Below are positions 16,765-26,328 of a DNA stretch of 64,000 bases, piece by piece. The translations under genes were made by a program, and so were the position numbers. The notes beneath the pieces are model-generated. The model was not told the origin of the DNA. It saw nothing but the letters and a program-made list of their open reading frames with translations, and ran no database searches. Where the stretch lies: the NCBI GenBank assembly GCA_036946625.1, contig JAQIIU010000003.1, positions 1-64,000 of the forward strand, given 5' to 3'. The DNA comes from Methylorubrum populi. Lineage in GTDB: Bacteria; Pseudomonadota; Alphaproteobacteria; Rhizobiales; Beijerinckiaceae. How positions within the stretch are numbered: position 1 is the stretch's first letter; each line of letters starts with the position of its first letter.

Positions 16765-19265
16765 TCAGAAATCGAGCGTGGCTCGGATCATGAAGATGCG
16801 TCCCTGGGCGAGTGGGATGAAATAAGGATTGACCGTCACATTGTAATAATATCGATCGAACAAGTTTCGTACATTTACATCGACCTTAAAGTTCTCCATC
16901 GTGTAACCGATCAACGCATCGTAAGTAATGAAGCCTGGTATCTTCGGTGCAGTCGCCCCAGGCTTGAAATCCGTATAGCTGAACGTCTGGCCGCGCCCAC
17001 CGCCGCCGACCGACAGGCCTCGAAGGGGGCCTTCCGTGAACGTGTAGACGGCGAAGAGATTAGCTTGATGTAGGGGTTGGCCGGGGATGACGATGGGACC
17101 AGTGCCGGATCCAGATTGAAGGAGGTCGTTCGTGAAATCGTTGTAGCTATACCCGCCGATGACTTGCAGGTTCGGGGTAATCTGTCCCTGGAAGTCGATT
17201 TCGTAGCCATCGGCACGATAGCCGGGTCCGAGCGTGTTCGGTTGCCCGGGCTGGCCGAAAATGATGCTGTTGCTGTACGCGTTGGAATATTTAGCGGTCG
17301 TGATCTGCAATTGATTATCCAAGAGGACAAACTTGAAGCCGATCTCACTCAGATCACTGAGTTGCGGCGGGGCTGGCTGTGTTCGGTTGATCAACCCCTC
17401 CTGCGGCACGAAACCCGTACCGACAGTCCCGTACACGCTCACCCAGGGAAGAATGTCGTACAGAGCACCGGCCGTATAGGTCAGAGCATCTTGCTCCACC
17501 GTTTGAGAACCTGTTCCGATTGTTCTGGAATTGTACCAATCCTGTCGAACCGATCCGAGGATATGGAGTCGATCGAAAATGTCGATTTTATCTTGAAACG
17601 ATATGCCCAAGTTATCGGTTTTCGTCCAACCGATTGCAAAAAAATTGCCGCCGAAGTATGAGTTATCAAAAAATCCCGGGAAGCGCAGATTCTGCCTGGG
17701 ATTTATAAGACTGAATTCGTCTTCTGTATAATAAAGATTCGATTTTACCTTGGAAGATATCGAAAGATAGTCGACGCTGAACCGCATCGTTTGCCGAAAA
17801 TATTCCGTATCGTGCTTCACGAGCAGGTCGGATTGGGTGATCAGGCGGCCCCCGTTCGCGGCAGCGACGCTGCCGGTTGGACGCACCAGAGGTTCGTTGC
17901 CGGCAACCCCCATACAAAGCTTCCGGGAATAAATCCTTGGCTATATGAGTCCGTCAGGAAATACGCCGTCCGATTGTGGAATTTGAAATCCAGGTTGCCA
18001 AAATTTTCCGTACTTACGGAGCCGAGATGATGGTCGATTTCCCCGTAGGGATTCAGGGATCGCACCGATCCCCCGTTGGCGGTGCTGCCAAACGGTGTCT
18101 CCCTTCGCGTCCTGAACGGACGAAAACCGGTCTCCTCCGTTCCGAAGGTGAAGGGCGGCAATCCGAACACCGTGTCGATGTAGCGAAGGCCGGCGGTGAC
18201 TCGTGTTTCGGTTCCCTGCCAGGACACGACCGGCGAGATCAGCGCCTCATGGGGACTGGTGTTGCCGCCGAAGGAGGTCGTGGCCGTATTGCCCGACAGA
18301 TTGAGCCGATAGGTGACACCCTCCAGGTCGGGCACCGGCCCGCCGAGATCGAAGGCGAGCGTTCGAAAGAAGCGGCTCCCGTAGAAAACGTCCGCTCTTC
18401 GGATCGGCGTCGCGGTCGGCGCCTTCGTGATCGCGTTGATGGCGCCACCGGCGAAGGTCGGGCCGCTGAACTCGGTGGTCGGACCCTTGATGACGTCGAT
18501 GCGCTCGATGTCGGTGATCGGCAGCCGGGCGGAGCCCGACGGTTGACCGTTGATGAGAATCTGAGTCTGGTCGAAACCGCGGATCTGGTAGCTCGGCGCC
18601 CCCTGAGACTGGCCGGAGCCTTCGCCGATGCGGACGTTGCTGACGTTGCGCGCCACATCGAGGACCGAGGTCTGGGCTTGGGTGCGGATCACCTCGTCCG
18701 TCACGCCGACGACCGAGCGCGGATTCTCCTTCAGCGGAATGTCGATCCGCGCGGAGGTCTGGGTATCGACGGCACTGAAGCCGACATCGCGCGTCCCCGT
18801 CGCGGTATCGGTGACGTCGATCGCCGCGATGTCGCCGAGGGCGGCGGCTCCGGCGGCGGGGACGGTCGCTCCGCCGCGGATCGTCAAGGCGCCCCCGGCA
18901 CCCGGCACGGCCACGAGGCCGCTGCCGGCAAGCGCGCGAGCGAGCGCCTCCTGGACGCTCATGCGACCGACGATCGGGCCGGCGCTTCGGCCGCGGGTCA
19001 GGTCCGCTGGAAACGAGATCGGCTGCGATGCCGCGCGCCCGATCTGGGCGAGCACGCTGCCGAGGTCGCCGGCCGGGATATTGAAGGCGGTACCGGCCGC
19101 GACCTGACTCAGTGCCGGGGAGGCGGCTAGAAGCGGCAGAACGGCCGTGGTCGCCATCAGCAGCGCCGCGAGCGGGATGATCCGCGCGGACCGACCGGTC
19201 GCCGCGCAGCTCGCCTGCACGCCCGATGTCCTTCCCGTACCCCGGCGACGCTCGCTCGCACCCAT
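16765..19265 (-). pseudogene. TonB-dependent siderophore-type receptor with STN domain, frameshifted at a G5 tract
   Basis: Two frames together make one receptor of about 830 residues. The 5' part (19265 down to about 17911) has a signal peptide to about residue 54, an STN domain about 60-115 (FNIPAGDLGSVLAQIGRAA), a plug domain with the siderophore-receptor pattern YQIRGFDQTQILING, and the first strands. The 3' part (to 16765) has the remaining barrel and ends in Phe (IRATLDF). The frames meet at a run of five C (plus strand 17907-17911). One extra base there restores a continuous reading through GSFVWGVAGNEPLV. It could be phase variation, a true mutation or a sequencing error. The STN domain implies signalling through a FecIR-type pair. 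Confidence 0.87.
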
Positions 19266-19329
19266 CTCAAACCCCTATGCAGATATGGCTCTGCTTTCGC
19301 TGGGTTTGACCGATGAAGGAACGAAAGCG

Positions 19330-19790
19330 TCAGCGCCCCGTGCGAATTTTTTGATAAAAGATCGGAGCGGACCCGCTGCGCAGGCAGCCTCCGGTCTCTG
19401 GTCGACGCCCGCAGCGCCGCCGCTGTCGGCGAGCCAGAGCGCGCATCAGGCTCTCGAACAGCCCCGATCCAGCGCCGGAACCAGCCGTAGACCGTGCCCA
19501 GGGCGGAAAGCCCGCCACCCTCCACCCGTCCGCAGGTGCCAGGCGATCCCCGCCAGCGCCCGGCGCACGGGCGTCGCATCCTGACGGCTTGGCGGATCCG
19601 CGCGCTCCAGGAAGCGGGCCACCGCGTCCAAGCCTGCTCGCAGCACCATGTCCTCCAGGCACGTCTCGTGACGCGTCCGATGTCGGTCCGTCCCCATCTG
19701 CTCTCCACGCCGCCCCGCCCGGCGGAATTTGTGTCGGCACACGAGACAGAGGGGGATGGCCGCCGGAGGATCTCAAACAGGCTCTCAGAG
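19330..19790 (-). mobile_element. Degenerate IS5-family transposase remnant
   Basis: Three minus-strand frames each keep a piece of an IS5-type transposase N-terminus: VRRALAGIAWHLRTGGGWRA, then GTVYGWFRRWIGA, then GLFESLMRALARR. The frames shift twice and the catalytic C-terminal half is missing, so it is dead. Its right edge carries TCAAACAGGCTCTCAGA (19773-19789), the same 17 bases found at the right end of the small palindromic element at 38.0-38.2 kb, which marks an element terminus. Confidence 0.6.
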
Positions 19791-20475
19791 GGATGTTCTC
19801 ACGGCGATCGAAAGAAACGATGGTGGGGTGACGTTGCTCAGACTTTTTGGAATCGAGATTGTTGTAGGAACGGCTAGCACCTCACAGCCGTCATGCTGAA
19901 AGGCGTTGCGCCAATGGTAGAACATCGCGCGAGTGATGCTGCGCTTGTCCAGTGGAGGGCGCGTCGACAGATGGGATAGTTCGACTCCCGGATGATCATA
20001 GATACTTGTAGTAAAGCATCTCATGCCGCGTCCGCCCTCGCGCCGGTCATGCTTTTTCCACTAGGTGGTACTTCGCGAGGAGTTTGGCCACGACCCTCTA
20101 TCAGAATACCGGAGTCACGGCGTGGCTCCTTGATCTCGTCGGTATTGGTGGCGCAGGCTGCAGCGGCAAAGGGTAGTTTGCTGCCGGCAGCATTCAATAT
20201 TTTTGATTATTAAATTATATATAACGTCAATCATTCGCACCGCCACATCTCTGCGATGATATCGCGCTCCAAAACACTTGCAAGATGGCTAAAAATTCCC
20301 TATAATACGAGAAGCGCTGCCGACCAACATTGTCGATGACTCTGATTGCCGCCTGCGGCGGCTTTAGAATCGGTCTGAGTATTTTTTGCCTCCGATCTTT
20401 GGATTGCGATAACGGATCACTATCGGCTCACGGAGGTTCTCAAACATCTAAGGATTGCCGGCCTTGGAAATTCCA
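19791..20475. other. Gene-free AT-rich stretch
   Basis: About 680 bases with no supported gene. Short open frames have poor codon use. A small hairpin (GCCGCC-TGC-GGCGGC followed by TTT) lies near 20350-20366, but its T-run is too weak for a confident terminator. The stretch separates the receptor/secretion cluster and IS remnant from the ATP-grasp gene. Confidence 0.4.
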
Positions 20476-21612
20476 TTAGGCCTCTGCCTGAGATCGGTAG
20501 CGTTCAAAGGCGATAAGCAACGAGCGAGCGAGCGCTGGCCCGAGGTTTAGACCATGAGTGTTTGCGAGATAGTGCTGAAAATCGTAGATTGTAACGGCTG
20601 GACAAACTTCGAACTCGAAGAAAATCGGCCTGCCTTCCGCATCCAAGCGGAAGTCCATCGAAAAGTAATCCTGCAATGAAATTAACCGACGGAGACGATC
20701 CGCATAGACCATAACCAAGCATGCGGCCGCCTTGCCGCGTGAATCATCAGTCGTTCGCAGGTCATCCATCTCCGGGGTGAAGGCCGCGTCATGCGCGCGA
20801 CCGAATCTATTGCGGGAACCTTGCGTGTCGCCGGCGCCCGACAAGGTCTCGTTGTCCTGCATCGTCATAAACGCGCCGCTGGTCTCGCTGGCAGAATTCT
20901 TGCGCAGCCGGCCGACGCCGACCTGGGATTCGAACCTTTTCCCGGTATCCATGTAGCTGACGCGGATGTCGTCGCCAGCGATGTAGGCCTGCACGATGGC
21001 ACGGTCGGCATAGCGGTCCCAGATGCGCTGTCCGAGCCGAGCAGCGGCCTCCATCCCCACGCAGCGGCTATCGGCAAAGATGCCGAGTTTGGCGCCGAGC
21101 GTCGCGGGCTTCACGAAGAGGGTGGCCGAGTCCCAATCGAGATCGGACTCCCGCAGCGCCGCCATCGTCGTCGCCCCCTCCAAGAGGCGGGTCGGCGGGA
21201 TCGGCAGACCCGCTCCCGCCGCCAGGGCGAGCGAGCCGAACTTGTCCTGGCAGAGATGCTGCGCGGCGGGCGGCGAACCGTACCGCGCCAGGCCGAGCAG
21301 GCGAGCGAGGGCCGGTATCGACGATCCGCGATAGAAGCGAACGCCGTCCGTCTGGCACCAGACGATCGTGTGCTCCGGATCGGCGCGCAGGAGCGCCTCC
21401 GGGGCCTCGGCGAGGGTCGTGAACGTCACGCCGAGTCCCTCCGCCGCCAGGGCGCCCCGGATCTCCTCCTCGAAATCCTCCAGGTCCGTCGCCTGCGCCA
21501 GGTAAGTGGCGATCTCCGATGCCAGATGATCAGGGTAGCCGTGCCTCGCGAGGTGGTCGCGGCAGGCGGTCTCGGGTTCGAAAACGATGACAACGTGCTT
21601 GAGTTTTGACAT
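20476..21612 (-). CDS. D-alanine-D-alanine-ligase-like ATP-grasp protein
   Basis: A 378-residue cytosolic protein with the ATP-grasp layout: a lid-entry segment CQDKFGSLALAAGAGLPIPP near residue 125, the nucleotide strand LFVKPATLGAKLG near 170, VQAYIAGDDIRVSYMD near 220, and the metal-binding strand FSMDFRLDAEGRPIFFEFEV near 335. These enzymes form amide or peptide bonds through an acyl phosphate. The N-terminal 100 residues differ from true Ddl, so a dipeptide-like or secondary-metabolite ligase is as likely as cell-wall synthesis. It diverges from the MBL gene with 65 bases between starts. Confidence 0.75.
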   Translation of the reverse strand: MSKLKHVVIVFEPETACRDHLARHGYPDHLASEIATYLAQATDLEDFEEEIRGALAAEGLGVTFTTLAEAPEALLRADPEHTIVWCQTDGVRFYRGSSIPALARLLGLARYGSPPAAQHLCQDKFGSLALAAGAGLPIPPTRLLEGATTMAALRESDLDWDSATLFVKPATLGAKLGIFADSRCVGMEAAARLGQRIWDRYADRAIVQAYIAGDDIRVSYMDTGKRFESQVGVGRLRKNSASETSGAFMTMQDNETLSGAGDTQGSRNRFGRAHDAAFTPEMDDLRTTDDSRGKAAACLVMVYADRLRRLISLQDYFSMDFRLDAEGRPIFFEFEVCPAVTIYDFQHYLANTHGLNLGPALARSLLIAFERYRSQAEA

Positions 21613-21677
21613 GGCTGACGGACATCACCGGCGAGAGGCATCGGCCCTATGCCGATACGTCGCGGAGCGTATCACCG

Positions 21678-22400
21678 ATGGACGACGCGTGCTGGTTTCT
21701 GACCCGTGACTTTGGTCACGGTGTCCGGCGGATCGGAGAAGCCGGCTTGGGCCCCCGTCATGCCGCCAACATATGGCTCGTGACCGGTCGGGACAAAGCG
21801 CTCTTGATCGATGCAGGCGTGGGCGTCCTCCCGCTGAAGCCGGCGGTCGAAGCTTCGACGGACCAGCCGGTCATCTGTCTTCTCACGCATGGCCATTACG
21901 ACCACATCGGCGGCGGGTGGGAATTCGCGGATCGCCGAGCGCACGCCGCCGAGGCGGCGATCCTCGCCGCCCCGACCCCCGAGGCGACCCAGTGGCAGGG
22001 CTGGCTGACCGATGCGGCGTTCCTTACCCATCCGTATCCCGGCTTCCGCATGGCCGACTACGCGCTGAAGCCTGCGGCGCCGTCGCAGCTCGTCGGCCAC
22101 GGTGACGAGATCGACCTCGGCGGTCGCCTCCTCACCGTTCTCCACGTGCCGGGTCATTCCCCGGGCCTTCTGGCCGTGTACGAGCGGGAGACCGGCCTGC
22201 TCTTCACATCCGATGCGCTCTACGACGGGCCGATGTACTTCGATCTGCCTGGATCCGATGCCCGGGCGGCGCGCGAGAGCATGGCGCTTCTCTCCTCTTT
22301 GCCCGTGCGGACGGTCCATCCGGGTCACGGCGAGAGTTTCAGCGGCGCTCGCCTTCGCCAGATCGCGGATGAGCAGTCGCGCGTGCTCATCCCGTCATGA
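21678..22400 (+). CDS. MBL-fold metallohydrolase
   Basis: A 240-residue metallo-beta-lactamase-fold hydrolase with the zinc motif LTHGHYDHIGGG (HxHxDH) near residue 75, a second histidine in HVPGHSPG near 158, an Asp in LFTSDALYDG and a last histidine in VHPGHGES. The order fits glyoxalase-II/lactonase-like hydrolases; the substrate is unknown. The ATG at 21678 is chosen for its GGAG site 10 bases upstream; an upstream in-frame start has none. It diverges from the ATP-grasp gene, and its stop abuts the stop of the convergent LuxR gene. Confidence 0.85.
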   Translation: MDDACWFLTRDFGHGVRRIGEAGLGPRHAANIWLVTGRDKALLIDAGVGVLPLKPAVEASTDQPVICLLTHGHYDHIGGGWEFADRRAHAAEAAILAAPTPEATQWQGWLTDAAFLTHPYPGFRMADYALKPAAPSQLVGHGDEIDLGGRLLTVLHVPGHSPGLLAVYERETGLLFTSDALYDGPMYFDLPGSDARAARESMALLSSLPVRTVHPGHGESFSGARLRQIADEQSRVLIPS

Positions 22401-23540
22401 ACTTCCATCGGCCATGCAATGGAGGAGGACTTCGCGCTCCGTCGTCACATTGAGCTTGTCGTAGATGCGACGGCGATGATTCTTGACCGTACCCTGCGCA
22501 AGGCCAAGCCGCTGCGCGATCGTCCTGATGGGATAACCGCGCAACATCAAGCGGATGACGTCGTTCTCGCGCCGGCTCAACAACCGGCTGATGCCGTCCG
22601 GGACAGCCAAGGTCTTTGCCACGCAGGACATCGAGCCGAGGGGCTCGATCGTCTGGACGGAGCCGCACGGTGCGATATCGAACGTCTCCGGCAAGGTGGT
22701 CCGATGCAGGATGACGTCACGGCCGATCCGCACCGACCCCGCCGGATCGACATGTTCCGAAGCGACGGCGAAGACACTAGCGTCTCGGTGCGCGAACGCG
22801 CTCCACCCGGCGTTGCAGACGATTTCGTTCCCGTCCCGGTCGAGGATGCGCGTCGGCGTCGATCCGGCAAGGGCTGTCCCGACCGGTTGACCATTGTGCA
22901 GGATCTGTCCGAACGCAGCCGCGACGTGAGCCGTGTGAAGCCCGGCCGCGAGGTCATAGACGAGGCGGGCCCTTGCGAGATCCACCGCCGCGTATGAACC
23001 GCCCCGCCGATCGAGGATCAGGGCGATGCTGCTGCGGCCGACGGGCGGCAGGAAGAGGCCGAGTTCATCGGTGACCTGGACGTCATGCAGGATCGCGCCG
23101 ACATAGCGGCGCCGGTCGGCTTCCGTGACAGAGACGTCGCGAAGGGAGATCACTCCGGACCGCGCCGTCTGCTGCCAGTAGCGCCGGAAGGGATCGTGCC
23201 GGTGGAAACTCTGCACATAGCCGGACATGAAACGGGGATCGTAGTCCGCGCTGAACAGGAGGTCGGGCCGCGACGAGGTGGAGTAGCGCATGACGGAGGA
23301 CAGATCGTGCGGAAGGCAGCATCCGACGGCTGCCAGCAATTCCCGGTAGAAGCCGTCGCGCCCGATCGCCGCCGCGGCCCGACCCAGCATCGCCGATGCC
23401 GTCCGGTCGATGACGAGGGCGCTCGCCATGGGGGCGGACGCCGGCCCGGCCCATGACGGAGTGTCGCGGAGGAACTCCGCAGCCGTGCCCGATTGCGGCG
23501 CGACCGGGCACGGCCCCAGAGGACGTTCTCGCTCGGCCAT
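22395..23540 (-). CDS. LuxR-family transcriptional regulator
   Basis: A 381-residue regulator with a long N-terminal sensory part of no clear named domain and a C-terminal LuxR helix-turn-helix at about residues 310-370 (LLSRRENDVIRLMLRGYPI, then LGLAQGTVKNHRRRIYDKL). It begins 28 bases after thrB in the same direction, so it is probably the last gene of the kbl-tdh-thrC-thrB run and may regulate it. ATG at 23540 has GGAAGGAG upstream. It converges on the MBL gene without a gap. Confidence 0.85.
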   Translation of the reverse strand: MAERERPLGPCPVAPQSGTAAEFLRDTPSWAGPASAPMASALVIDRTASAMLGRAAAAIGRDGFYRELLAAVGCCLPHDLSSVMRYSTSSRPDLLFSADYDPRFMSGYVQSFHRHDPFRRYWQQTARSGVISLRDVSVTEADRRRYVGAILHDVQVTDELGLFLPPVGRSSIALILDRRGGSYAAVDLARARLVYDLAAGLHTAHVAAAFGQILHNGQPVGTALAGSTPTRILDRDGNEIVCNAGWSAFAHRDASVFAVASEHVDPAGSVRIGRDVILHRTTLPETFDIAPCGSVQTIEPLGSMSCVAKTLAVPDGISRLLSRRENDVIRLMLRGYPIRTIAQRLGLAQGTVKNHRRRIYDKLNVTTEREVLLHCMADGSS

Positions 23541-23568
23541 CGGGACGGTGCTCCTTCCCTCGCGTTCG

Positions 23569-24543
23569 TCAGATCGCAGCAACCGTCCGGCCATAATCGA
23601 TCGCGCTCGAGACCGACCGGTGAAAGGCGAGCTTGCGCAGGTATTCGAGGGGATCCTTGCGCTTCACGAGGGCGCCGTCGCGGCCGTCGCGCCAATCGAC
23701 CAACCGGGTGAGCAGGAAGCGCAGTGCGGCCCCGCGGCAGAGCGTGGGCAGGGCATCGGCTTCGGCCGTGCCGAGGGACCGCACGCTTTCATACCCGGCG
23801 AGCATGGCGCGGCCCCTGTCGCGGTCGAACGTGCCGTCCGGCGCGAAGCACCACGCGTTGAGGCATATCGCGAGATCGTAGGTGAGGGAGTCGTTGCAGG
23901 CGAAGTAGAAGTCGATCACGCCGGACGGCTCGCCGCCGGAGAACAGCACGTTGTCGGGGAACAGGTCCGCATGGATCACGCCGTGGGGCAGGCCCTTTGG
24001 CCAGCGCGCCGCGAGGTGAAGGAGTTCGTTCCGGACCGTGGCCGCCAAGCCGTCCGCGACGTCGTCGGCATGCGCTTGCGCGCCGGCGAAAAGGCCCGGC
24101 CAATCCGACAACGACAGGGCGTTGCGGCGGCGCGACGGGAAGTCAGCGCCCGCCAGATGCAGGCGCGCCAGCATCGCGCCGACGTCCCGGGCGTGGTGCG
24201 CGACGGGGACCAGGACGGACGCGCCCTCGAGGAAAGTGACGATCGCGCAGGGCCGCCCGGCGATGGCCCCGATGACGTCACCGGCGTGGCTCCGCACCGG
24301 CCGGGGGCAGGCGATGCCACGCGCGTGGAGGTGTTCCTTCAATTCGAGGAAAAACGGCAGATCGTCCGCCCGCACGCGCTTTTCATAGAGCGTGAGGATG
24401 AACCGGCCTGCCTCGGTCTCGATGCGGTAGTTGCTGTTCTCCACGCCTTCCGCGATGGCTTGATACGATCGCAATTGACCGAGATCGTACTCGCGCAGGA
24501 GCGAGGCGAGTTGAGCGCGCGTGACTTCCGTATAGACAGCCAA
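23569..24543 (-). CDS. thrB: Homoserine kinase (ThrB, APH-like type)
   Basis: Phosphorylates homoserine to O-phosphohomoserine. The 324 residues match the aminoglycoside-phosphotransferase-fold ThrB of proteobacteria: VENSNYRIETEAGRFILTLY at residues 34-53, the catalytic loop GVIHADLFPDNVLF near 190 and the metal site GVIDFYFACNDSL near 212. The family's usual length is about 320. It follows thrC after 307 bases. Placement with threonine-degrading genes, rather than with general biosynthesis genes, suggests a catabolic role. Confidence 0.92.
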   Translation of the reverse strand: MAVYTEVTRAQLASLLREYDLGQLRSYQAIAEGVENSNYRIETEAGRFILTLYEKRVRADDLPFFLELKEHLHARGIACPRPVRSHAGDVIGAIAGRPCAIVTFLEGASVLVPVAHHARDVGAMLARLHLAGADFPSRRRNALSLSDWPGLFAGAQAHADDVADGLAATVRNELLHLAARWPKGLPHGVIHADLFPDNVLFSGGEPSGVIDFYFACNDSLTYDLAICLNAWCFAPDGTFDRDRGRAMLAGYESVRSLGTAEADALPTLCRGAALRFLLTRLVDWRDGRDGALVKRKDPLEYLRKLAFHRSVSSAIDYGRTVAAI

Positions 24544-24850
24544 TTCTGCAATCCTCCGCCCCGATGCGTGAAGAACCTCGCGACATCCCCTCCGCCGGCG
24601 CTCCGTTCACTGCGGCGGGCAGGGGAAGATCGGTGGGGCCCGCCGGTCTCGAAGGATGCCCGCGATCGTTCGTGACCGAGCGGCGGCGTCCGCTCCGGGA
24701 TATTGGCAGCCGTGCCGTCGCCGGGTCGATCCGTGACGGGCGATCCTCCCGGCGGGCCGATACGAGCCGCCGCCGGTCGCTTTCGAAGCCACGACGAGGG
24801 CCAACCCGGAGACGGAGATGCCCAAACGGCGTGTCTTCCTTCGACGGCTC
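24544..24850. other. Intergenic gap between thrC and thrB
   Basis: About 307 bases, unusually long for genes that otherwise look co-transcribed. Minus-strand frames here have poor amino-acid composition and no recognisable domain. It may hold a thrB promoter; no clear hairpin or box was seen. Confidence 0.35.
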
Positions 24851-26263
24851 TCAGAGGCGCTCGCGCGCGACTCGGCTGTGCCGGCGGACGAAGTCCTCCA
24901 CCGCCGCCTGGCTGTTCGGCAGGACGGTGATGCGCTCGGGGCGTTCCATCAGATCGGTGAGATGCGCTGGGAGCTGCGGCCGCAGCCCCGATGCGCGCTG
25001 CACCTCCTCGGGGAACTTCGCCGGATGGGCCGTCGCAAGCGCGACGACCGGTGTCGCCGGCGCGGCGCGCAGCAGCGTGCGCGCCGCGCGCACTCCTACG
25101 GCACTGTGAGGGTCGAGCATGTAACCGTTGTCCCGCCGCGTCTCCGCGATCTCCGCGGCAGCCGCCTTCCTGCCCACCGACTCGGCGGAAAAATCCGTCC
25201 GTATCGCCTGCAGCGCCCGGGGATCGATCGTGAAGCGGCCCGATCGGGCGAGATCGGCCATCGCCTCGATTACTGCGGCGGCGTTCCGGCCGCCGGCTTC
25301 GAAGAGCAGTCGCTCGAAATTCGAGGACACTTGGATGTCCATCGAGGGGGAACTCGTCGGGACGACGCCGCGAACCTCGTAAGTGCCGGTTGCGAGGGTC
25401 CGCGCCAGGATGTCGTTCTCGTTTGTTCCGATCATCAGGCGATTGATCGGCAGGCCCATCCGTTTCGCGGCCCAGCCGGCGAAGATGTCGCCGAAATTGC
25501 CGGTCGGAACGGAGAAGGAGACCGCCCGGCCCGGGCTGCCCAACGCCGCGCCCGCCGTGAAATAGTAGACCGCCTGTGCGGCGATCCGCGCCCAGTTGAT
25601 CGAGTTCACGACGGAGAGCTTGATCTCTTCGCGGAAACCCGGACTGGCGAACAGCGCCTTGACCATGCCCTGGCAGTCGTCGAACGTGCCCTCGACCGCG
25701 ACGGCATGGACGTTGGGGGCGTCGCATCCGGTCATCTGCCGGCGCTGGACCTCGGATACCCGCCCCTGCGGGTAGAGGACGAAGACATCGACGCAATTCA
25801 GGCCCCGGAATGCATCGATGGCGGCGCTGCCGGTATCGCCCGACGTCGCACCGACGATCGTGGCGCGTTCGCCGCGGGCCTGCAGCGTATGGTCGAGGAG
25901 TTGGCCTAAGAGCCGCATCGCCACGTCCTTGAACGCGAGCGTCGGCCCGTGAAAGAGTTCGACAAGGAAGAGGTTGTCGTCGATCTGGACGAGGGGGCAG
26001 ACCGCTCTGTGCCGGAAGGGGCCGTAGGCCCTCTCGATCATTGGGTCGAGATCCTCCGGAGCAATGTCGTCCCCGGTCAGCGCGCCGACCACCACCTTCG
26101 CGACGTCCGCGTAGCGCGCGCCTGCGAAACGCCCGATCCGTTCGGGTGCGAGAGCCGGCCATTGCTCGGGGACGTAGAGCCCTCCATCGGGCGCGAGGCC
26201 GGTCAACATTGCCTCGACGAAGCCGACCTTCGGCGCCTGACCACGGGTCGAAACATACAGCAT
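24851..26263 (-). CDS. thrC: Threonine synthase
   Basis: PLP enzyme converting O-phosphohomoserine to threonine. The 470 residues begin with MLYVSTRGQAP, the usual start of this class. The PLP lysine lies in HGPTLAFKDVAMRLLGQLL near residue 110 and is followed by GATSGDTGSAAIDAFRG. Length and order match the long proteobacterial ThrC. ATG at 26263 has AAGGA upstream; a 71-residue longer reading is rejected. It sits 65 bases after tdh. Confidence 0.95.
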   Translation of the reverse strand: MLYVSTRGQAPKVGFVEAMLTGLAPDGGLYVPEQWPALAPERIGRFAGARYADVAKVVVGALTGDDIAPEDLDPMIERAYGPFRHRAVCPLVQIDDNLFLVELFHGPTLAFKDVAMRLLGQLLDHTLQARGERATIVGATSGDTGSAAIDAFRGLNCVDVFVLYPQGRVSEVQRRQMTGCDAPNVHAVAVEGTFDDCQGMVKALFASPGFREEIKLSVVNSINWARIAAQAVYYFTAGAALGSPGRAVSFSVPTGNFGDIFAGWAAKRMGLPINRLMIGTNENDILARTLATGTYEVRGVVPTSSPSMDIQVSSNFERLLFEAGGRNAAAVIEAMADLARSGRFTIDPRALQAIRTDFSAESVGRKAAAAEIAETRRDNGYMLDPHSAVGVRAARTLLRAAPATPVVALATAHPAKFPEEVQRASGLRPQLPAHLTDLMERPERITVLPNSQAAVEDFVRRHSRVARERL

Positions 26264-26328
26264 AGCGCGTCCTTCACGTCGTCCCGAGAGTCCAGGTTTC
26301 CGCATTCCTGTCGGGGAGGGCCCGCGGG

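Noticed and set aside
19785..20024. Minus-strand 79-residue ORF with ITRAMFYHWRNAFQHDG
   Set aside because: The short segment recalls transposase helix-turn-helix regions, but the rest is not protein-like and there is no supporting context.
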